A stretch of DNA of 64,000 bases, from contig NZ_JACJPP010000012.1 in NCBI RefSeq assembly GCF_014696135.1, positions 248,001 through 312,000 of the forward strand, read 5' to 3'. The notes under the pieces were generated by a model. That model was not told the DNA's origin and searched no databases. It saw only the letters and a program-made list of their open reading frames with translations. Position numbers and translations under genes: made by a program. Positions 37,678 to 46,467 of the stretch are shown here, piece by piece; position 1 is the first letter of the stretch; each line of letters opens with the position of its first letter. This stretch comes from Nodosilinea sp. FACHB-141 (lineage in GTDB: Bacteria; Cyanobacteriota; Cyanobacteriia; Phormidesmidales; Phormidesmidaceae).

Positions 37678-38664
37678 CTAAATCGCTTGACCAATAAATG
37701 TCCGGTGCCGCGGGCTATTAAACGTTACAGTAGGCCGCTCAAACCCCGCTGCCTCGAAAGCCGCCGCCATGTCGAGGCTGAAGTACTCGTCTAAATAGGG
37801 CTCAGTGCTTTTGAGTAGGGTGAAGACAAAGGGCGGCAGTTTTTGAATGGCCTCAGAACGGGGGTTCATATCCATAATCGCCAGGTGTCCGCCGGGGCGC
37901 AGCAACCGCCGCGCCTCCTGCAGAATGGCCTTTGCTGCCGATTGCGGTAGCTCGTGAAAGACTAGGCAGATCGAAACCAGGTCATAGGAGGCAGCGAGTA
38001 GTCCGGTTGCTTCGCCGGCCGCATGGTGCCAGGCGATCGGAGTTGCAGTCGAGGAAATCTCCCCCGCTGCCTGCCGTTCTTGCTGCCGATACTGGGCCAC
38101 GGCGAGAAAGTAAGGTGATAAATCTACTCCAGTTAGGTGCGCCTGGGGAAAGGTGGTCTGAAACGCTTCGGTGCTCATGCCCACCCCGCAGCCAATATCC
38201 ACAATGGCCTCTGGGGCCTGGGGCAGTTGGGCAATGAGGACATCATGGTAGCTCTGGCGGAGGCGATCGTCGCCAGCAGCCCCGGCCTCGGGCCAGATCT
38301 TGGCGTGCACCGCTTGGGCCGCCACTTCAACCTCCATGGCGGGTCGCCAGCCCAAATTGCCCTCGTCGTAGGCGTGAAAGCTGGTGGTGTAATAGTCGGG
38401 ATAGATGAGGTAAGGATTTTGCACCGCTTCTAAATCGGTCTGCCAGAGGGGCGACAGCTCCTCGTTCTCAGCCGTGGATAGCCCAACTTCTGTACGACGG
38501 CTCTGCAAGGCCTGAACTCGTTCCCGCCAGGGTACGCCGATAGTTTCGGCCCGCGTCACCATCATGTGGCGGGCACGGCCCTTGGCAAAATTCCACAGGG
38601 GCTTAATGGCGAGCACCTGATTCACCACGCTGGAAAGCAGGTTGGGAGCAGAGGTAGCAGTCAT
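37678..38664 (-). CDS. Class I SAM-dependent methyltransferase
   Basis: 328 residues. The Rossmann motif I is IVDIGCGVGMSTEAF (about residue 155), followed by LTGVDLSPYFL (motif with acidic residue), YDLVSICLVFHELP and EARRLLRPGGHLAIMDMNP, typical of Methyltransf_11/UbiE-like small-molecule enzymes. The first 130 residues are an extra helical domain not common to simple methyltransferases. The substrate is unknown. Same strand as coaBC, but separate. Confidence 0.88.
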   Translation of the reverse strand: MTATSAPNLLSSVVNQVLAIKPLWNFAKGRARHMMVTRAETIGVPWRERVQALQSRRTEVGLSTAENEELSPLWQTDLEAVQNPYLIYPDYYTTSFHAYDEGNLGWRPAMEVEVAAQAVHAKIWPEAGAAGDDRLRQSYHDVLIAQLPQAPEAIVDIGCGVGMSTEAFQTTFPQAHLTGVDLSPYFLAVAQYRQQERQAAGEISSTATPIAWHHAAGEATGLLAASYDLVSICLVFHELPQSAAKAILQEARRLLRPGGHLAIMDMNPRSEAIQKLPPFVFTLLKSTEPYLDEYFSLDMAAAFEAAGFERPTVTFNSPRHRTFIGQAI

Positions 38665-38736
38665 AGCGGCCGCAGTGTTAGAACAGCCCCTATTTTAAGA
38701 GGTGAGGGGTAGCTGAATCCACAGGATGTAGCACAG

Positions 38737-39996
38737 CTAGAAGCCAGCTTTCAGCAGAGCATCCCAGATTTGGTGGGCCATCTCCAACTTGGTGCAGGGA
38801 GGAATCGGAAGCTTGTCGCCCGCTTGAGTGAGCAGGACGGCCTGGTTGCGATCGCCCCCAAACCCACTTCCTGCCACATCAATAGGGTTCGCCACGATCG
38901 CATCTAAACCCTTACGCTGTAGCTTATCCAACGCTGGGGGAATGATGTCGCCGGTCTGGGCCGCAAAGCCAATCAGCCGCTGGTGGGGCGATCGCTTTTG
39001 AGACAAATCGGCCACAATGTCGGGCACCTGGGCCAGGGGTAGGGATTGGGGCAGATCTGCTTTGGCCAACTTAGTGGCGGCCTGGGTCGCTGGTTTCACA
39101 TCCGCTACCGCCGCCGCCATCACAATCCAGTCGGCCTGGGGTAGGTTGGTCAGCATCGCCCGGTGCATCTCTTCAGCCGTGGTAATGCTCACGGTTTGGA
39201 TGCCGCCCAGGCGGGCTTTGAGGGATTCCTCCATCGGTCCGTGAACGAGGGTGACGGTCGCGCCACGGTGAAGAGCAGCCTGGGCCAAGGCCATCCCCAT
39301 TTTGCCGCTAGCGGGGTTGCCGATAAAGCGCACGGGATCTAAAAACTCGCGGGTGCTGCCGGTGCTGATCAGCAGGTGCTTCCCTACTAGGTCGCGCCGC
39401 CCGCCGCTGTGCAGCAGCGAGTGAATGTGGGTGAGGATGTCCTCCGGCTCGGCCATGCGCCCGGTGCCGATGCGATCGCAGGCCAGCACCCCACTACCTG
39501 GATCAATGCTGTGGTAGCGCGGATCCTGAAGTAGCTGGTGCCAGTTGCGCTGCACGGCCTGCTGCTGCCACATGTCGGTATTCATCGCTGGGGCTAGCAG
39601 CACCGGGCAGGTCGAGGCCAGCACGGTATTGGTCAGCAAATTATCGGCTAGGCCATGGGCCAGCTTGCCTAGCGTGTTAGCGCTCAGGGGGGCAATCACC
39701 AGCAGCTCAGCCCATTCGCCCAGCTCAATGTGCAGCGGCCGTCCCTGGGTTGCCTGCCAAAAATTCTCGTCTGTATAGGCAGGGTGTCTGGCCAGGGTCG
39801 CCACCGTCAGGGGCGGAATGAAGGCCTGCCCTTGCTGGGTCAGCACAACACGCACTGCTAGACCTGCCTTGGCCAGCGACGAAATCACCGAGCAGATCTT
39901 ATAGGCTGCAATACCGCCGCTAATGCCTATCAGCACTCGACGGGGAGCGTCCACGGCTGTAGAACTACTTGCCATCCCAAACCCGACGCCGGTCAT
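38737..39996 (-). CDS. coaBC: Bifunctional phosphopantothenoylcysteine decarboxylase / phosphopantothenate-cysteine ligase
   Basis: Two consecutive steps of coenzyme A synthesis in one 419-residue protein. The N-terminal CoaC flavin domain has GGIAAYK, the [10 protein letters not shown] block (PxMNxxMW signature) and the substrate flap [16 protein letters not shown]. The C-terminal CoaB domain begins near [20 protein letters not shown] and has [17 protein letters not shown] and GFAAQTGD. Start ATG 39996 or ATG 39975. It follows the DUF2555 gene on the same strand across a strong hairpin; this neighbourhood is common in cyanobacteria as far as I recall. Confidence 0.96.
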   Translation of the reverse strand: MTGVGFGMASSSTAVDAPRRVLIGISGGIAAYKICSVISSLAKAGLAVRVVLTQQGQAFIPPLTVATLARHPAYTDENFWQATQGRPLHIELGEWAELLVIAPLSANTLGKLAHGLADNLLTNTVLASTCPVLLAPAMNTDMWQQQAVQRNWHQLLQDPRYHSIDPGSGVLACDRIGTGRMAEPEDILTHIHSLLHSGGRRDLVGKHLLISTGSTREFLDPVRFIGNPASGKMGMALAQAALHRGATVTLVHGPMEESLKARLGGIQTVSITTAEEMHRAMLTNLPQADWIVMAAAVADVKPATQAATKLAKADLPQSLPLAQVPDIVADLSQKRSPHQRLIGFAAQTGDIIPPALDKLQRKGLDAIVANPIDVAGSGFGGDRNQAVLLTQAGDKLPIPPCTKLEMAHQIWDALLKAGF

Positions 39997-40016
39997 CTCA
40001 ATTTTAAGAACGACAC

Positions 40017-40052
40017 TTCTGCCGGGGCAAACAACCGTTTGCCCCGGCAGAA
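40017..40052. terminator. 16-bp perfect hairpin between DUF2555 and coaBC
   Basis: 40017-40032 pairs perfectly with 40037-40052 around AACC. It is the likely terminator of the DUF2555 gene; it also sits about 20 nt upstream of the coaBC start, so it could lie in that leader. Confidence 0.7.
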
Positions 40053-40088
40053 GCGGGGGTATCTAGGCAGGATTTAGCCGCCAACGGT

Positions 40089-40301
40089 CTACGACTCATC
40101 GTAGGCTTCGAGGTCGAGCAAATAGACGTAGGATTCAACTAACTCGGGTCGCTGAAAGGCGATCGCCCGAAGCAGGTGCCAGTCTTGCAGTCCCTCAAAG
40201 GCATTCTCGTAGGCATCGGTCTCTAGGCGAGTAGCCAGCTCAGCCACCGTGTCCGGTGTCATATCTGAGACGGTTTGCGGTGAAACGTGTAGGCTCAGCA
40301 T
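40089..40301 (-). CDS. DUF2555 family protein
   Basis: 70-residue soluble, acidic protein that matches the cyanobacterial DUF2555 family: VAELATRLETDAYENAFEGL, then DWHLLRAIAFQRPELVESY and a short acidic end (LDLEAYDES). The family is found almost only in cyanobacteria and has no established function. It lies upstream of coaBC on the same strand. Confidence 0.85.
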   Translation of the reverse strand: MLSLHVSPQTVSDMTPDTVAELATRLETDAYENAFEGLQDWHLLRAIAFQRPELVESYVYLLDLEAYDES

Positions 40302-40388
40302 AGTCTTTTCCCCCTTGGTGACGTTTGCCTCAGAGCCGCACGGGTGCAGCCAGGGTCAATTCACTCTCCCTTTAGGATAAAGGTTTGG

Positions 40389-41057
40389 TCAGGGATTCCC
40401 GCTGGCCTGCCGCAAATCTTCGCAAAACCCGGCAATTAGCCCCATTACCTGAGGTGGAATTTCATGCCCCATGGCCATTTCCTGCCAGGTCACGGGTTGG
40501 CCAATGGCGGTGAGGGCGTCGTTGGCCTGCTGGGCCTTGCCGATCGGCACCACTGCATCGAAGGTGCCGTGCACCATCATTACTGAGCGGGGGCTCACCG
40601 GAGCCTGTGCAGGGCTGTGCAGGTAGCCGCTGAGAATGATCTGCCCGGCCAGAGGCAGCTGCGACCCCACGTCTAGCGCCATCGCCCCCCCTTGGGAAAA
40701 CCCAGCCAAAATGGTGCGCTCTAGGGGAATTTTGGTGGTTTGAGGCAGCATTGACATCCAGAGCTTGAGCCGCTCTCGACTGATCTGGAGGTCGGTGTGG
40801 GTCTCAAAATCGTAGGGACGGCGAAAATCATAGCTGTTGGGGAAGTTGTACCACATGCGGCCCCCTGGGGCCTGGGGATGGGGCCAGGGCGCATCGGGAA
40901 AGACCATTGAGAAGTTGGCTATTTCTAAATAGGGGGCTAAGCCGATTAGGTCGGCGGCGTTGGCCCCCCAGCCGTGGAGAGCCACTAGGCACCAATCAGC
41001 GGTGCCATCGGTGGGGCCATAGGTCAGGGCTTGAAGCGGTTGTTCGGTGGGCAGCAT
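40389..41057 (-). CDS. Alpha/beta hydrolase, phospholipase/carboxylesterase family
   Basis: 222 residues, cytoplasmic. The nucleophile elbow is GFSQGGAMAL, and the catalytic acid and histidine are probably in VPIGKAQ and GHEIPPQV. The N-terminus (CLVALHGWGANAADL) is the oxyanion-side motif of the YpfH/serine esterase group. It ends 14 bp past the trhO stop on the same strand, so co-transcription with trhO is likely. The natural substrate is unknown. Confidence 0.9.
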   Translation of the reverse strand: MLPTEQPLQALTYGPTDGTADWCLVALHGWGANAADLIGLAPYLEIANFSMVFPDAPWPHPQAPGGRMWYNFPNSYDFRRPYDFETHTDLQISRERLKLWMSMLPQTTKIPLERTILAGFSQGGAMALDVGSQLPLAGQIILSGYLHSPAQAPVSPRSVMMVHGTFDAVVPIGKAQQANDALTAIGQPVTWQEMAMGHEIPPQVMGLIAGFCEDLRQASGNP

Positions 41058-41071
41058 GGATTTCCTTAAAG

Positions 41072-41941
41072 CTAGCGATCGCGTTGACGAGCCTCTAGCC
41101 GAGCCCGTTTGGCGGGGGTAAGAGCAGCATAGCAGTGAGGGCAGCTGATGCCTGCTTCGTAGTGAGGTGAGGCTTTTTCAGCCGCGCCCACCGGGTGGCC
41201 ACAGCCCAGGCAGAGATCGTATTCGCTAGGTTGCAGGCGGTGGTCAACGGCCACCCGTTCGTCAAACACAAAGCAATCGCCCTGCCACAGGCTGTCAGCC
41301 GTCGGTACTGATTTGAGGTAGTTGAGAATGCCGCCCTGGAGGTGATAAACCTGCTCAAAGCCCTGCTCTAGCAGGTAGGCAGTGGCTTTTTCGCAGCGAA
41401 TGCCGCCCGTGCAGAACATTGCCACTTTTTTGTGCTGAGCGGGGTCGAGGTGGTTGTCTACGTAACTCGGCAGTTCTCTAAAAGCGTGGGTTTGAGGGTT
41501 CACCGCGCCCTTAAAGGTGCCCAGCTCGACCTCAAAGTTGTTGCGAGCATCGATCAGCACCACGTCAGGGTCGGTAATGAGCTGGTTCCAAGCCTGTGGC
41601 TCAATGTATGTTCCCACCTCTTGCTTGGCGGGGTTCACATCAGGGTGTCCGAGAGTGACAATTTCCCGCTTCAGCTTCACCTTCATCCGCTCGAAGGGGG
41701 GCGCAGCGGTGATGGATTCTTGGTGGGAGAAGGGGCCAATTTCGGGGTGGTTGTGCAGCCAGGTCAACAGGGTGTCAATGTTCTGGCGATCGCCCGCTAC
41801 AGTAGCGTTCAGCCCTTCTGAAGCCAGCAAAATTGTGCCCCGCAGCCCCCAGCTCTGACACAGTTCTAAAAGCTCCCGGCGCAGCGCCGCTGGTTCACTT
41901 AGGGTGACAAATTTGTAGAAGGTGGCGATCGCCCAATCCAT
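41072..41941 (-). CDS. trhO: tRNA uridine-34 oxygenase TrhO (UPF0176, rhodanese-like)
   Basis: 289 residues. An N-terminal ferredoxin-like part (residues 1-100: ATFYKFVTL, ATVAGDRQNIDTLLTWL) is followed by a rhodanese domain with the active cysteine in FCTGGIRCEKATAYL and GGILNYL, then a C-terminal cysteine-rich tail (CLGCGHPVG; ISCPHCYAAL) with four cysteines that may bind zinc. TrhO makes 5-hydroxyuridine at the wobble position of some tRNAs in other bacteria. ATG 41941. The esterase gene follows on the same strand after 14 bp, and the histone-deacetylase-family gene precedes it by 26 bp, so the three may be one operon. Confidence 0.93.
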   Translation of the reverse strand: MDWAIATFYKFVTLSEPAALRRELLELCQSWGLRGTILLASEGLNATVAGDRQNIDTLLTWLHNHPEIGPFSHQESITAAPPFERMKVKLKREIVTLGHPDVNPAKQEVGTYIEPQAWNQLITDPDVVLIDARNNFEVELGTFKGAVNPQTHAFRELPSYVDNHLDPAQHKKVAMFCTGGIRCEKATAYLLEQGFEQVYHLQGGILNYLKSVPTADSLWQGDCFVFDERVAVDHRLQPSEYDLCLGCGHPVGAAEKASPHYEAGISCPHCYAALTPAKRARLEARQRDR

Positions 41942-41967
41942 GGTCTGACAGAGCTACAAAGTTTCAA

Positions 41968-42888
41968 TTATAAGCGGTGGGCCTGGTATACCTCGACGGC
42001 GGCTCTATGCAGCAGCGAGTGGCGAAAGATCAGATCCTCCATCGATTGGCCGTAGCCACCGCCAATGACACAGGCGACGGGATAGCCCGCTTGCACACAG
42101 CTGTCGAGCACGAAGCGATCGCGCTGATAAATCCCGGTGTTGGTCAGCGCCAGCTTGCCCAGCAGGTCGTCTTTGTGCGGGTCGGCCCCGGCATCGTAAA
42201 ACACAAGGTCAGGCTTCACCTGGGCCAGCAAATCTGGAACGTACCGCGCCAGGCAGTTTAGGTAGGCATCATCTTCCATGCCCAAGGCCAAGGGCACATC
42301 CAAATCGCTGCTCTGTTTGCGGGCCGGAAAGTTCTCCTGGCAGTGCATGGAAAAGGTGAAAACGCTGGAGTCGTCGCGGAAGATCCAAGCGGTGCCGTCA
42401 CCCTGGTGCACGTCTAAGTCGAGGATCAGCACGCGATTGACGCGGCCCTGCGCTTGCAGCACTCGAGTGGCGATCGCCAGATCATTGAAAATGCAAAACC
42501 CCGATCCGTAGTCGGGAAAGGCGTGGTGGGTGCCCCCCGCCGTATTGCAGGCCAGCCCATGCTCCAAGGCCAGCTTAGCGGTGAGAATAGTGCCCCCTAC
42601 TGCCGTGCAGGTGCGCTTAACCAAGGCGGCGCTCCAGGGCAACCCAATGCGCCGTTGGGCTTTGGCATCCAGCGTTCCCTGGCGGTAAGCGTTGACGTAG
42701 GCGGTCTGGTGCACAAGCTCCAGCCAAGTCTGGAGAGGTTCGCCGGGCTGGTAAATCTGGCCTGGGGTGATCACACCATCGTGCAGCAGGCGATCGCGCA
42801 GTAGCCGAAATTTGGGCATCGGAAAGCGATGCCCGTCGGGCAGGGGGGCGACGTAGTCGGAGTGATAGATAACCGGAAGCTGACTCAA
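41968..42888 (-). CDS. Histone deacetylase family (acetylpolyamine amidohydrolase/AcuC-like) protein
   Basis: 306 residues from a TTG start (42888); the next internal ATG would remove conserved N-terminal sequence (LPVIYHSDYVAPLP), so TTG is preferred. The zinc-dependent deacetylase core is intact: NTAGGTHHAFPDYGSGF (paired catalytic His), LDLDVHQGDGTA (Asp-x-His zinc ligands) and DAGADPHKDD (third ligand). Bacterial homologues deacetylate acetyl-polyamines, acetoin-related compounds or acetyl-lysine; the substrate is unknown. 26 bp from trhO on the same strand. Confidence 0.92.
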   Translation of the reverse strand: MSQLPVIYHSDYVAPLPDGHRFPMPKFRLLRDRLLHDGVITPGQIYQPGEPLQTWLELVHQTAYVNAYRQGTLDAKAQRRIGLPWSAALVKRTCTAVGGTILTAKLALEHGLACNTAGGTHHAFPDYGSGFCIFNDLAIATRVLQAQGRVNRVLILDLDVHQGDGTAWIFRDDSSVFTFSMHCQENFPARKQSSDLDVPLALGMEDDAYLNCLARYVPDLLAQVKPDLVFYDAGADPHKDDLLGKLALTNTGIYQRDRFVLDSCVQAGYPVACVIGGGYGQSMEDLIFRHSLLHRAAVEVYQAHRL

Positions 42889-42908
42889 AGCCCCAAGGTA
42901 AACAATGC

Positions 42909-43715
42909 TTACATCAGTGACGACAGCGATCGCCGCTGCCGCATATCCAGAGCGTGAGCCACGCTACCCTCAGCCCAGTCAAGGGGCAGGTCTGCTTCAG
43001 GGGGCACCACGGCCGGAGTGGCGGCTGGCCCAGGCGCAGTGCTAGAAGCCGAGACCGGGGGCGATTCCCCTCGAGGGAGGTCGCGCCAACGCCCTGGCTG
43101 AGGCACCGCCCTGAACTGCGGCACAGTGCCAGCCCTAGGCCGCGCTGGTACTGGTGCTGGGTGCGGCTCAACCATGGGGGTTTCCACTAGTCTGACCCCG
43201 GGAGCTACGACTCCATCGCGCTGAGGCGAGTAGGGAGCCAAACGCCTAGGATGGGATGGTTGCATCGGCGCAGGCGCTTTAGCGACTGGGCGCGGACGGG
43301 TTTTTTTGCGCTTAGTGGCCCGAGATGAGACCTTGATCTGCTGGGTGAGCACAAAGGAGCCAAAGGCACATAGACCCACCAGGCTCAGCAGACCCCAAAG
43401 GGCAACCCCAGAACGGGGCGAAGCTTCCTGCTCAGGCACAATCTCTGGGGCAGAGGCGGCATCGTCGGCTGGAAGTGGCAAAACCGTTAGAGGCGTTTCA
43501 GGAACGGCATCTTCTATGGGTTCGTTGAACATGAGGCCGTGGTAGGCGATCGCAGACACGCATACCAGGGTTAACCAAAGCCCTCCCAGCAAAAACAAGG
43601 GGCGGTAGGTTAGCAACCTGGCCCAAAACAGCCCCGACGTGACGGCAGGGTCGCGGTCTTCAGAAAAAGGTTGGGGAGGACGGGGCGAGGGCTGTCCAGA
43701 AAAATGCTGTGCCAT
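42909..43715 (-). CDS. Proline-rich two-helix membrane protein, unknown function
   Basis: 268 residues, not recognised. Two hydrophobic helices (about 31-57 and 98-125) flank an acidic loop (PIEDAVPETP; APEIVPEQEASP). After the second helix is a strongly basic stretch (RATKRKKTRPRP), then a long Pro/Ala/Arg-rich, probably disordered tail. Topology by the positive-inside rule puts the tail in the cytoplasm. It sits between the M23-like gene and the HDAC-family gene on the same strand, and only 20 bp from the latter, so co-transcription is possible. No function is proposed. Confidence 0.65.
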   Translation of the reverse strand: MAQHFSGQPSPRPPQPFSEDRDPAVTSGLFWARLLTYRPLFLLGGLWLTLVCVSAIAYHGLMFNEPIEDAVPETPLTVLPLPADDAASAPEIVPEQEASPRSGVALWGLLSLVGLCAFGSFVLTQQIKVSSRATKRKKTRPRPVAKAPAPMQPSHPRRLAPYSPQRDGVVAPGVRLVETPMVEPHPAPVPARPRAGTVPQFRAVPQPGRWRDLPRGESPPVSASSTAPGPAATPAVVPPEADLPLDWAEGSVAHALDMRQRRSLSSLM

Positions 43716-43804
43716 AGGTTACCTGGTGGCCATCGGTGCACAAACCTCAGCGTTGCTGTACACCCTTAAGGCCAATTGTAGGTGCTCTTGCCAGTGGGCG
43801 CTAG

Positions 43805-43852
43805 GGTTTGGGCGGGCTTGGCGTCATGTTAACCCCCCAAGCCGCCCAAACC
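43805..43852 (-). terminator. Hairpin after the LysM/M23-like gene
   Basis: 43805-43821 pairs with 43837-43852 (16 pairs, one bulged G) 10 nt beyond the M23-like stop on the minus strand. There is no U-run. Probable terminator. Confidence 0.65.
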
Positions 43853-43862
43853 AGGCAGTTTT

Positions 43863-44813
43863 CTAGCGCAGCACCATGGCGGGCACGTAGTCTTGGGGGT
43901 CCTGGGCAACCCAACCTGCGGTGGAATTAAGCCGCACTTCAAAGAATAGGAACGCGTCGTCTCCCTCTGAGGTGGCGATCGCTCCCAGGCGATCGCCCTG
44001 GCGCACCGTTTGCCCAGCTCGCACATTCAGCGCTGCCAGGTTGGCGTAGCGGGTTTGCAGCCCCTGGGCGTGGTTGACGACCACCAGATTGCCATAGGTG
44101 GCGTCGGTGCCGGCAAAGGCTACAGTGCCTGCCCCTACCGCCAGCGCTGGAGTGCTGGCTGAGCTAGCCAGGGCGACCCCAGTGTTAAATACCAGCTTGC
44201 CCTGGGCTGGATCGGGCTGCCAGCCGTAGTTGACAATTACCTGCGCTCGCTGGGGTAGGGGATATCCTTGAAGCGGTGTGGACGGGGCCGCTGTGGCCGC
44301 TGTGGCCGCTGTGGTCGTCACGCCTGGGAACCAGTTCACCCCAGGCAGAAAAATGGTGGCCGGTACAGTGCTCACGCAGCCATTGACCTCAAACAGCACA
44401 TCGGGCCGACTGTTGTAGGTCTGGGCGACTTGCTGCCAGGTTCTACCTGGGGGGACGCTGACCCGAATGCCGTTGAAGGGCGGAATGATCAGCTCTTGCC
44501 CCGGGCTGACGGCACCCCCTTGAACGGCAGGGTTGAGCCCCATGATAGTGGCCGGTAACAGACTATAGCGCTGGGCAATGGCGGCCAGCGTTTCGCCCTG
44601 GGCCACGCGGTGACGAGTCAAGCGCGACAGGGCGGGTTGAGAGCAAGCGGCTGGGCCAGTCTGGGCGCTCGCGCCTGGCGTGGCCAGCCCCCCCAACGGT
44701 AGGGTGACGGCCAGACCAAGCAGCCAAACTAAGCCTTTGTGTCCCAATCGCTGGGTAGAACTAGTAGCGCCCAACCGACGGGTGGCCCAATGCTGAAGCG
44801 AATCGTAAAACAT
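43863..44813 (-). CDS. LysM protein with degenerate M23 (LytM) domain
   Basis: Secreted wall-binding protein of 316 residues: an N-terminal helix used as signal peptide (about 25-50), one clear LysM (about 67-111), a second LysM-like unit (about 115-158), a Thr/Ala linker and a LytM fold (about 180-310). The zinc site of M23 peptidases is lost. The HxxxD start of the fold reads N-T-G-V-A (Asn210, Ala214), the YxHL position reads YANL (Asn258), and the final HxH before FEVR reads F-L-F (Phe288, Phe290). It should therefore be a catalytically dead LytM protein, like EnvC or NlpD-type amidase activators. An amidase is encoded about 8 kb away, but a link is inference. Confidence 0.9.
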   Translation of the reverse strand: MFYDSLQHWATRRLGATSSTQRLGHKGLVWLLGLAVTLPLGGLATPGASAQTGPAACSQPALSRLTRHRVAQGETLAAIAQRYSLLPATIMGLNPAVQGGAVSPGQELIIPPFNGIRVSVPPGRTWQQVAQTYNSRPDVLFEVNGCVSTVPATIFLPGVNWFPGVTTTAATAATAAPSTPLQGYPLPQRAQVIVNYGWQPDPAQGKLVFNTGVALASSASTPALAVGAGTVAFAGTDATYGNLVVVNHAQGLQTRYANLAALNVRAGQTVRQGDRLGAIATSEGDDAFLFFEVRLNSTAGWVAQDPQDYVPAMVLR

Positions 44814-45121
44814 CGTGGAAACTTAGCGACCTAGCCGATTTTGATTGTGGCTCCCCTAGCGAACCCAACAATCTCTCAGGAGTACAGCTCTATAATAGGC
44901 AGGACAACCCCAATTGCTCAGGGGGCATACCTGGGTTTTCTAGCCCCAGACGGCCCCGTCCGGAAATTATTTGCTCCGCAAAATATTCGGTAGAGTAGAG
45001 CCAGATCAGTCAAATTATCGGCAGCGCTAAGTGGCTTCGGGTTTGCTCGCAGTCGCGATCGCAAAGCCAATCCGGCGCAGTAGGTAAGGCACACCAGGCA
45101 CAGTAGCAGAGGGCACTCAGC
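44814..45121. promoter_or_regulatory. Divergent intergenic region, M23-like gene / HtrA-like gene
   Basis: 308 bp that must contain both promoters. It contains TATAAT (44892-44897) in the orientation of the plus strand, a fair -10 candidate although about 220 nt from the HtrA-like start, and one HIP1-like site near 45055. I see no convincing operator. Confidence 0.35.
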
Positions 45122-46375
45122 ATGGACTCGTTACCAAAGCAGTTTTCTCAGCAGCTCGCGTTGGTGGCAGTAGCTCTGGCCGTAGGGGGTGGCGCAGGTT
45201 GGGCTGGTCATTACTACGTCAGCCAGGCAAGTTCAGCTCCAGCAGAGGATGCCGCTGCCGAACCTCCTCCAGCGGTCAAGACTTCATTGACTACCGCGGC
45301 CCAGGCTGCCCCCAACCCCCTAACCATCGACCCGATGGGGGAAAACCAAAACTTTATTGCTTTAGCGGTAGAGCAGGTGGGGCCAGCGGTGGTGCGCATT
45401 GATGCCGAGCGCACCGTGCCCGAAATTTCTCCCGATGCTTTTAATAACCCCTTCTTTCGCCGCTTCTTTGACGAGCAAGAAATGCCCCCCTCTGAGCTGC
45501 CCGATCGCCTAGAGCAGGGGACTGGGTCGGGGTTCATTCTCAGCGCCAATGGTCAGATTTTGACCAATGCCCACGTAGTTGAGGGCGCCAAAACGGTGCA
45601 GGTCACCCTCCGCGATGGGCGTGACTTTGAGGGAAAAGTGGTTGGAGTCGACTCGGTAACCGATGTGGCGGTAGTCAAAATTGAGGCCGCCAACTTGCCC
45701 ACCGTGCAGATTGGTAGCACCCAAGACTTGGCCCCAGGGCAGTGGGCGATCGCCATTGGCAACCCCCTCGGTCTCGACAACACCGTCACCGCCGGCATCA
45801 TCAGCGCCCTAGGGCGCAGCAGCAACCAGGTGGGCATTCCCGACAAGCGGGTGCAGTTTATTCAGACCGATGCCGCCATCAACCCCGGCAATTCCGGTGG
45901 CCCCCTGCTCAATGACAGGGGCGAGGTGATCGGCATGAACACCGCCATTCGCGCCAACGCCCAGGGTTTGGGGTTTGCTATTCCCATTGAAACTGCCAAG
46001 CGCATCGCCGATCAGCTCTTTGCCAACGGTGAAGTGCTGCATCCATTCCTCGGCATTCAAATGGTCGAACTCTCCGCCGAGATGGTCGATCGCCTCAACG
46101 AGGAAGAGCAGCTAAATCTCAAAATCGACAACGACGATGAGCCCGGCGTTCTCATTGTCGGGGTGCTGCCTGATAGCCCGGCCCAAGCCGCAGGTTTGAA
46201 GATCGGGGATGTGATCCGCGCGATTGAAGGCGACCCCGTCGATAGCCCGCCCGATGTGCAGGCTCGGGTAGAAGCTACTAAACTCGGCGGTACCCTCAAA
46301 CTTGATATTCACCGCGATGGCCGTGACCAAACCATCGACGTCAAACCCGCAGCCATGCCCGCTGACCTGCGTTAG
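45122..46375 (+). CDS. HtrA/Deg-family serine protease (HhoA-like)
   Basis: Periplasmic or lumenal protein-quality protease of 417 residues: one N-terminal hydrophobic segment (about 10-32), a trypsin-like domain with the complete triad His151 (ILTNAHVVEG), Asp181 (VTDVAVVKI) and Ser258 (INPGNSGGPL), and a single PDZ domain (about 310-405: DSPAQAAGLKIGDVI). One PDZ and the N-terminal membrane segment fit the cyanobacterial HhoA/HhoB/HtrA group; which of the three is not decided. ATG 45122. It ends convergently to larB with a dyad between. Confidence 0.95.
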   Translation: MDSLPKQFSQQLALVAVALAVGGGAGWAGHYYVSQASSAPAEDAAAEPPPAVKTSLTTAAQAAPNPLTIDPMGENQNFIALAVEQVGPAVVRIDAERTVPEISPDAFNNPFFRRFFDEQEMPPSELPDRLEQGTGSGFILSANGQILTNAHVVEGAKTVQVTLRDGRDFEGKVVGVDSVTDVAVVKIEAANLPTVQIGSTQDLAPGQWAIAIGNPLGLDNTVTAGIISALGRSSNQVGIPDKRVQFIQTDAAINPGNSGGPLLNDRGEVIGMNTAIRANAQGLGFAIPIETAKRIADQLFANGEVLHPFLGIQMVELSAEMVDRLNEEEQLNLKIDNDDEPGVLIVGVLPDSPAQAAGLKIGDVIRAIEGDPVDSPPDVQARVEATKLGGTLKLDIHRDGRDQTIDVKPAAMPADLR

Positions 46376-46407
46376 TCGGTGAAAGAGCTTTAAATGCTCA
46401 GCTTTAA

Positions 46408-46449
46408 GTTTTGAGTCGATGGCTGAAGGTTAAGCTCAAAACTCAAAAC
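46408..46449. terminator. Dyad between the HtrA-like gene and larB
   Basis: GTTTTGAGT (46408-46416) pairs with ACTCAAAAC (46441-46449), with AGCTT/AAGCT near it. It lies between convergent genes and could serve both as an end. Degenerate copies of the octamer repeat follow (about 46453-46480). Confidence 0.5.
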
Positions 46450-46467
46450 CCTCCACTCATCCACCCC

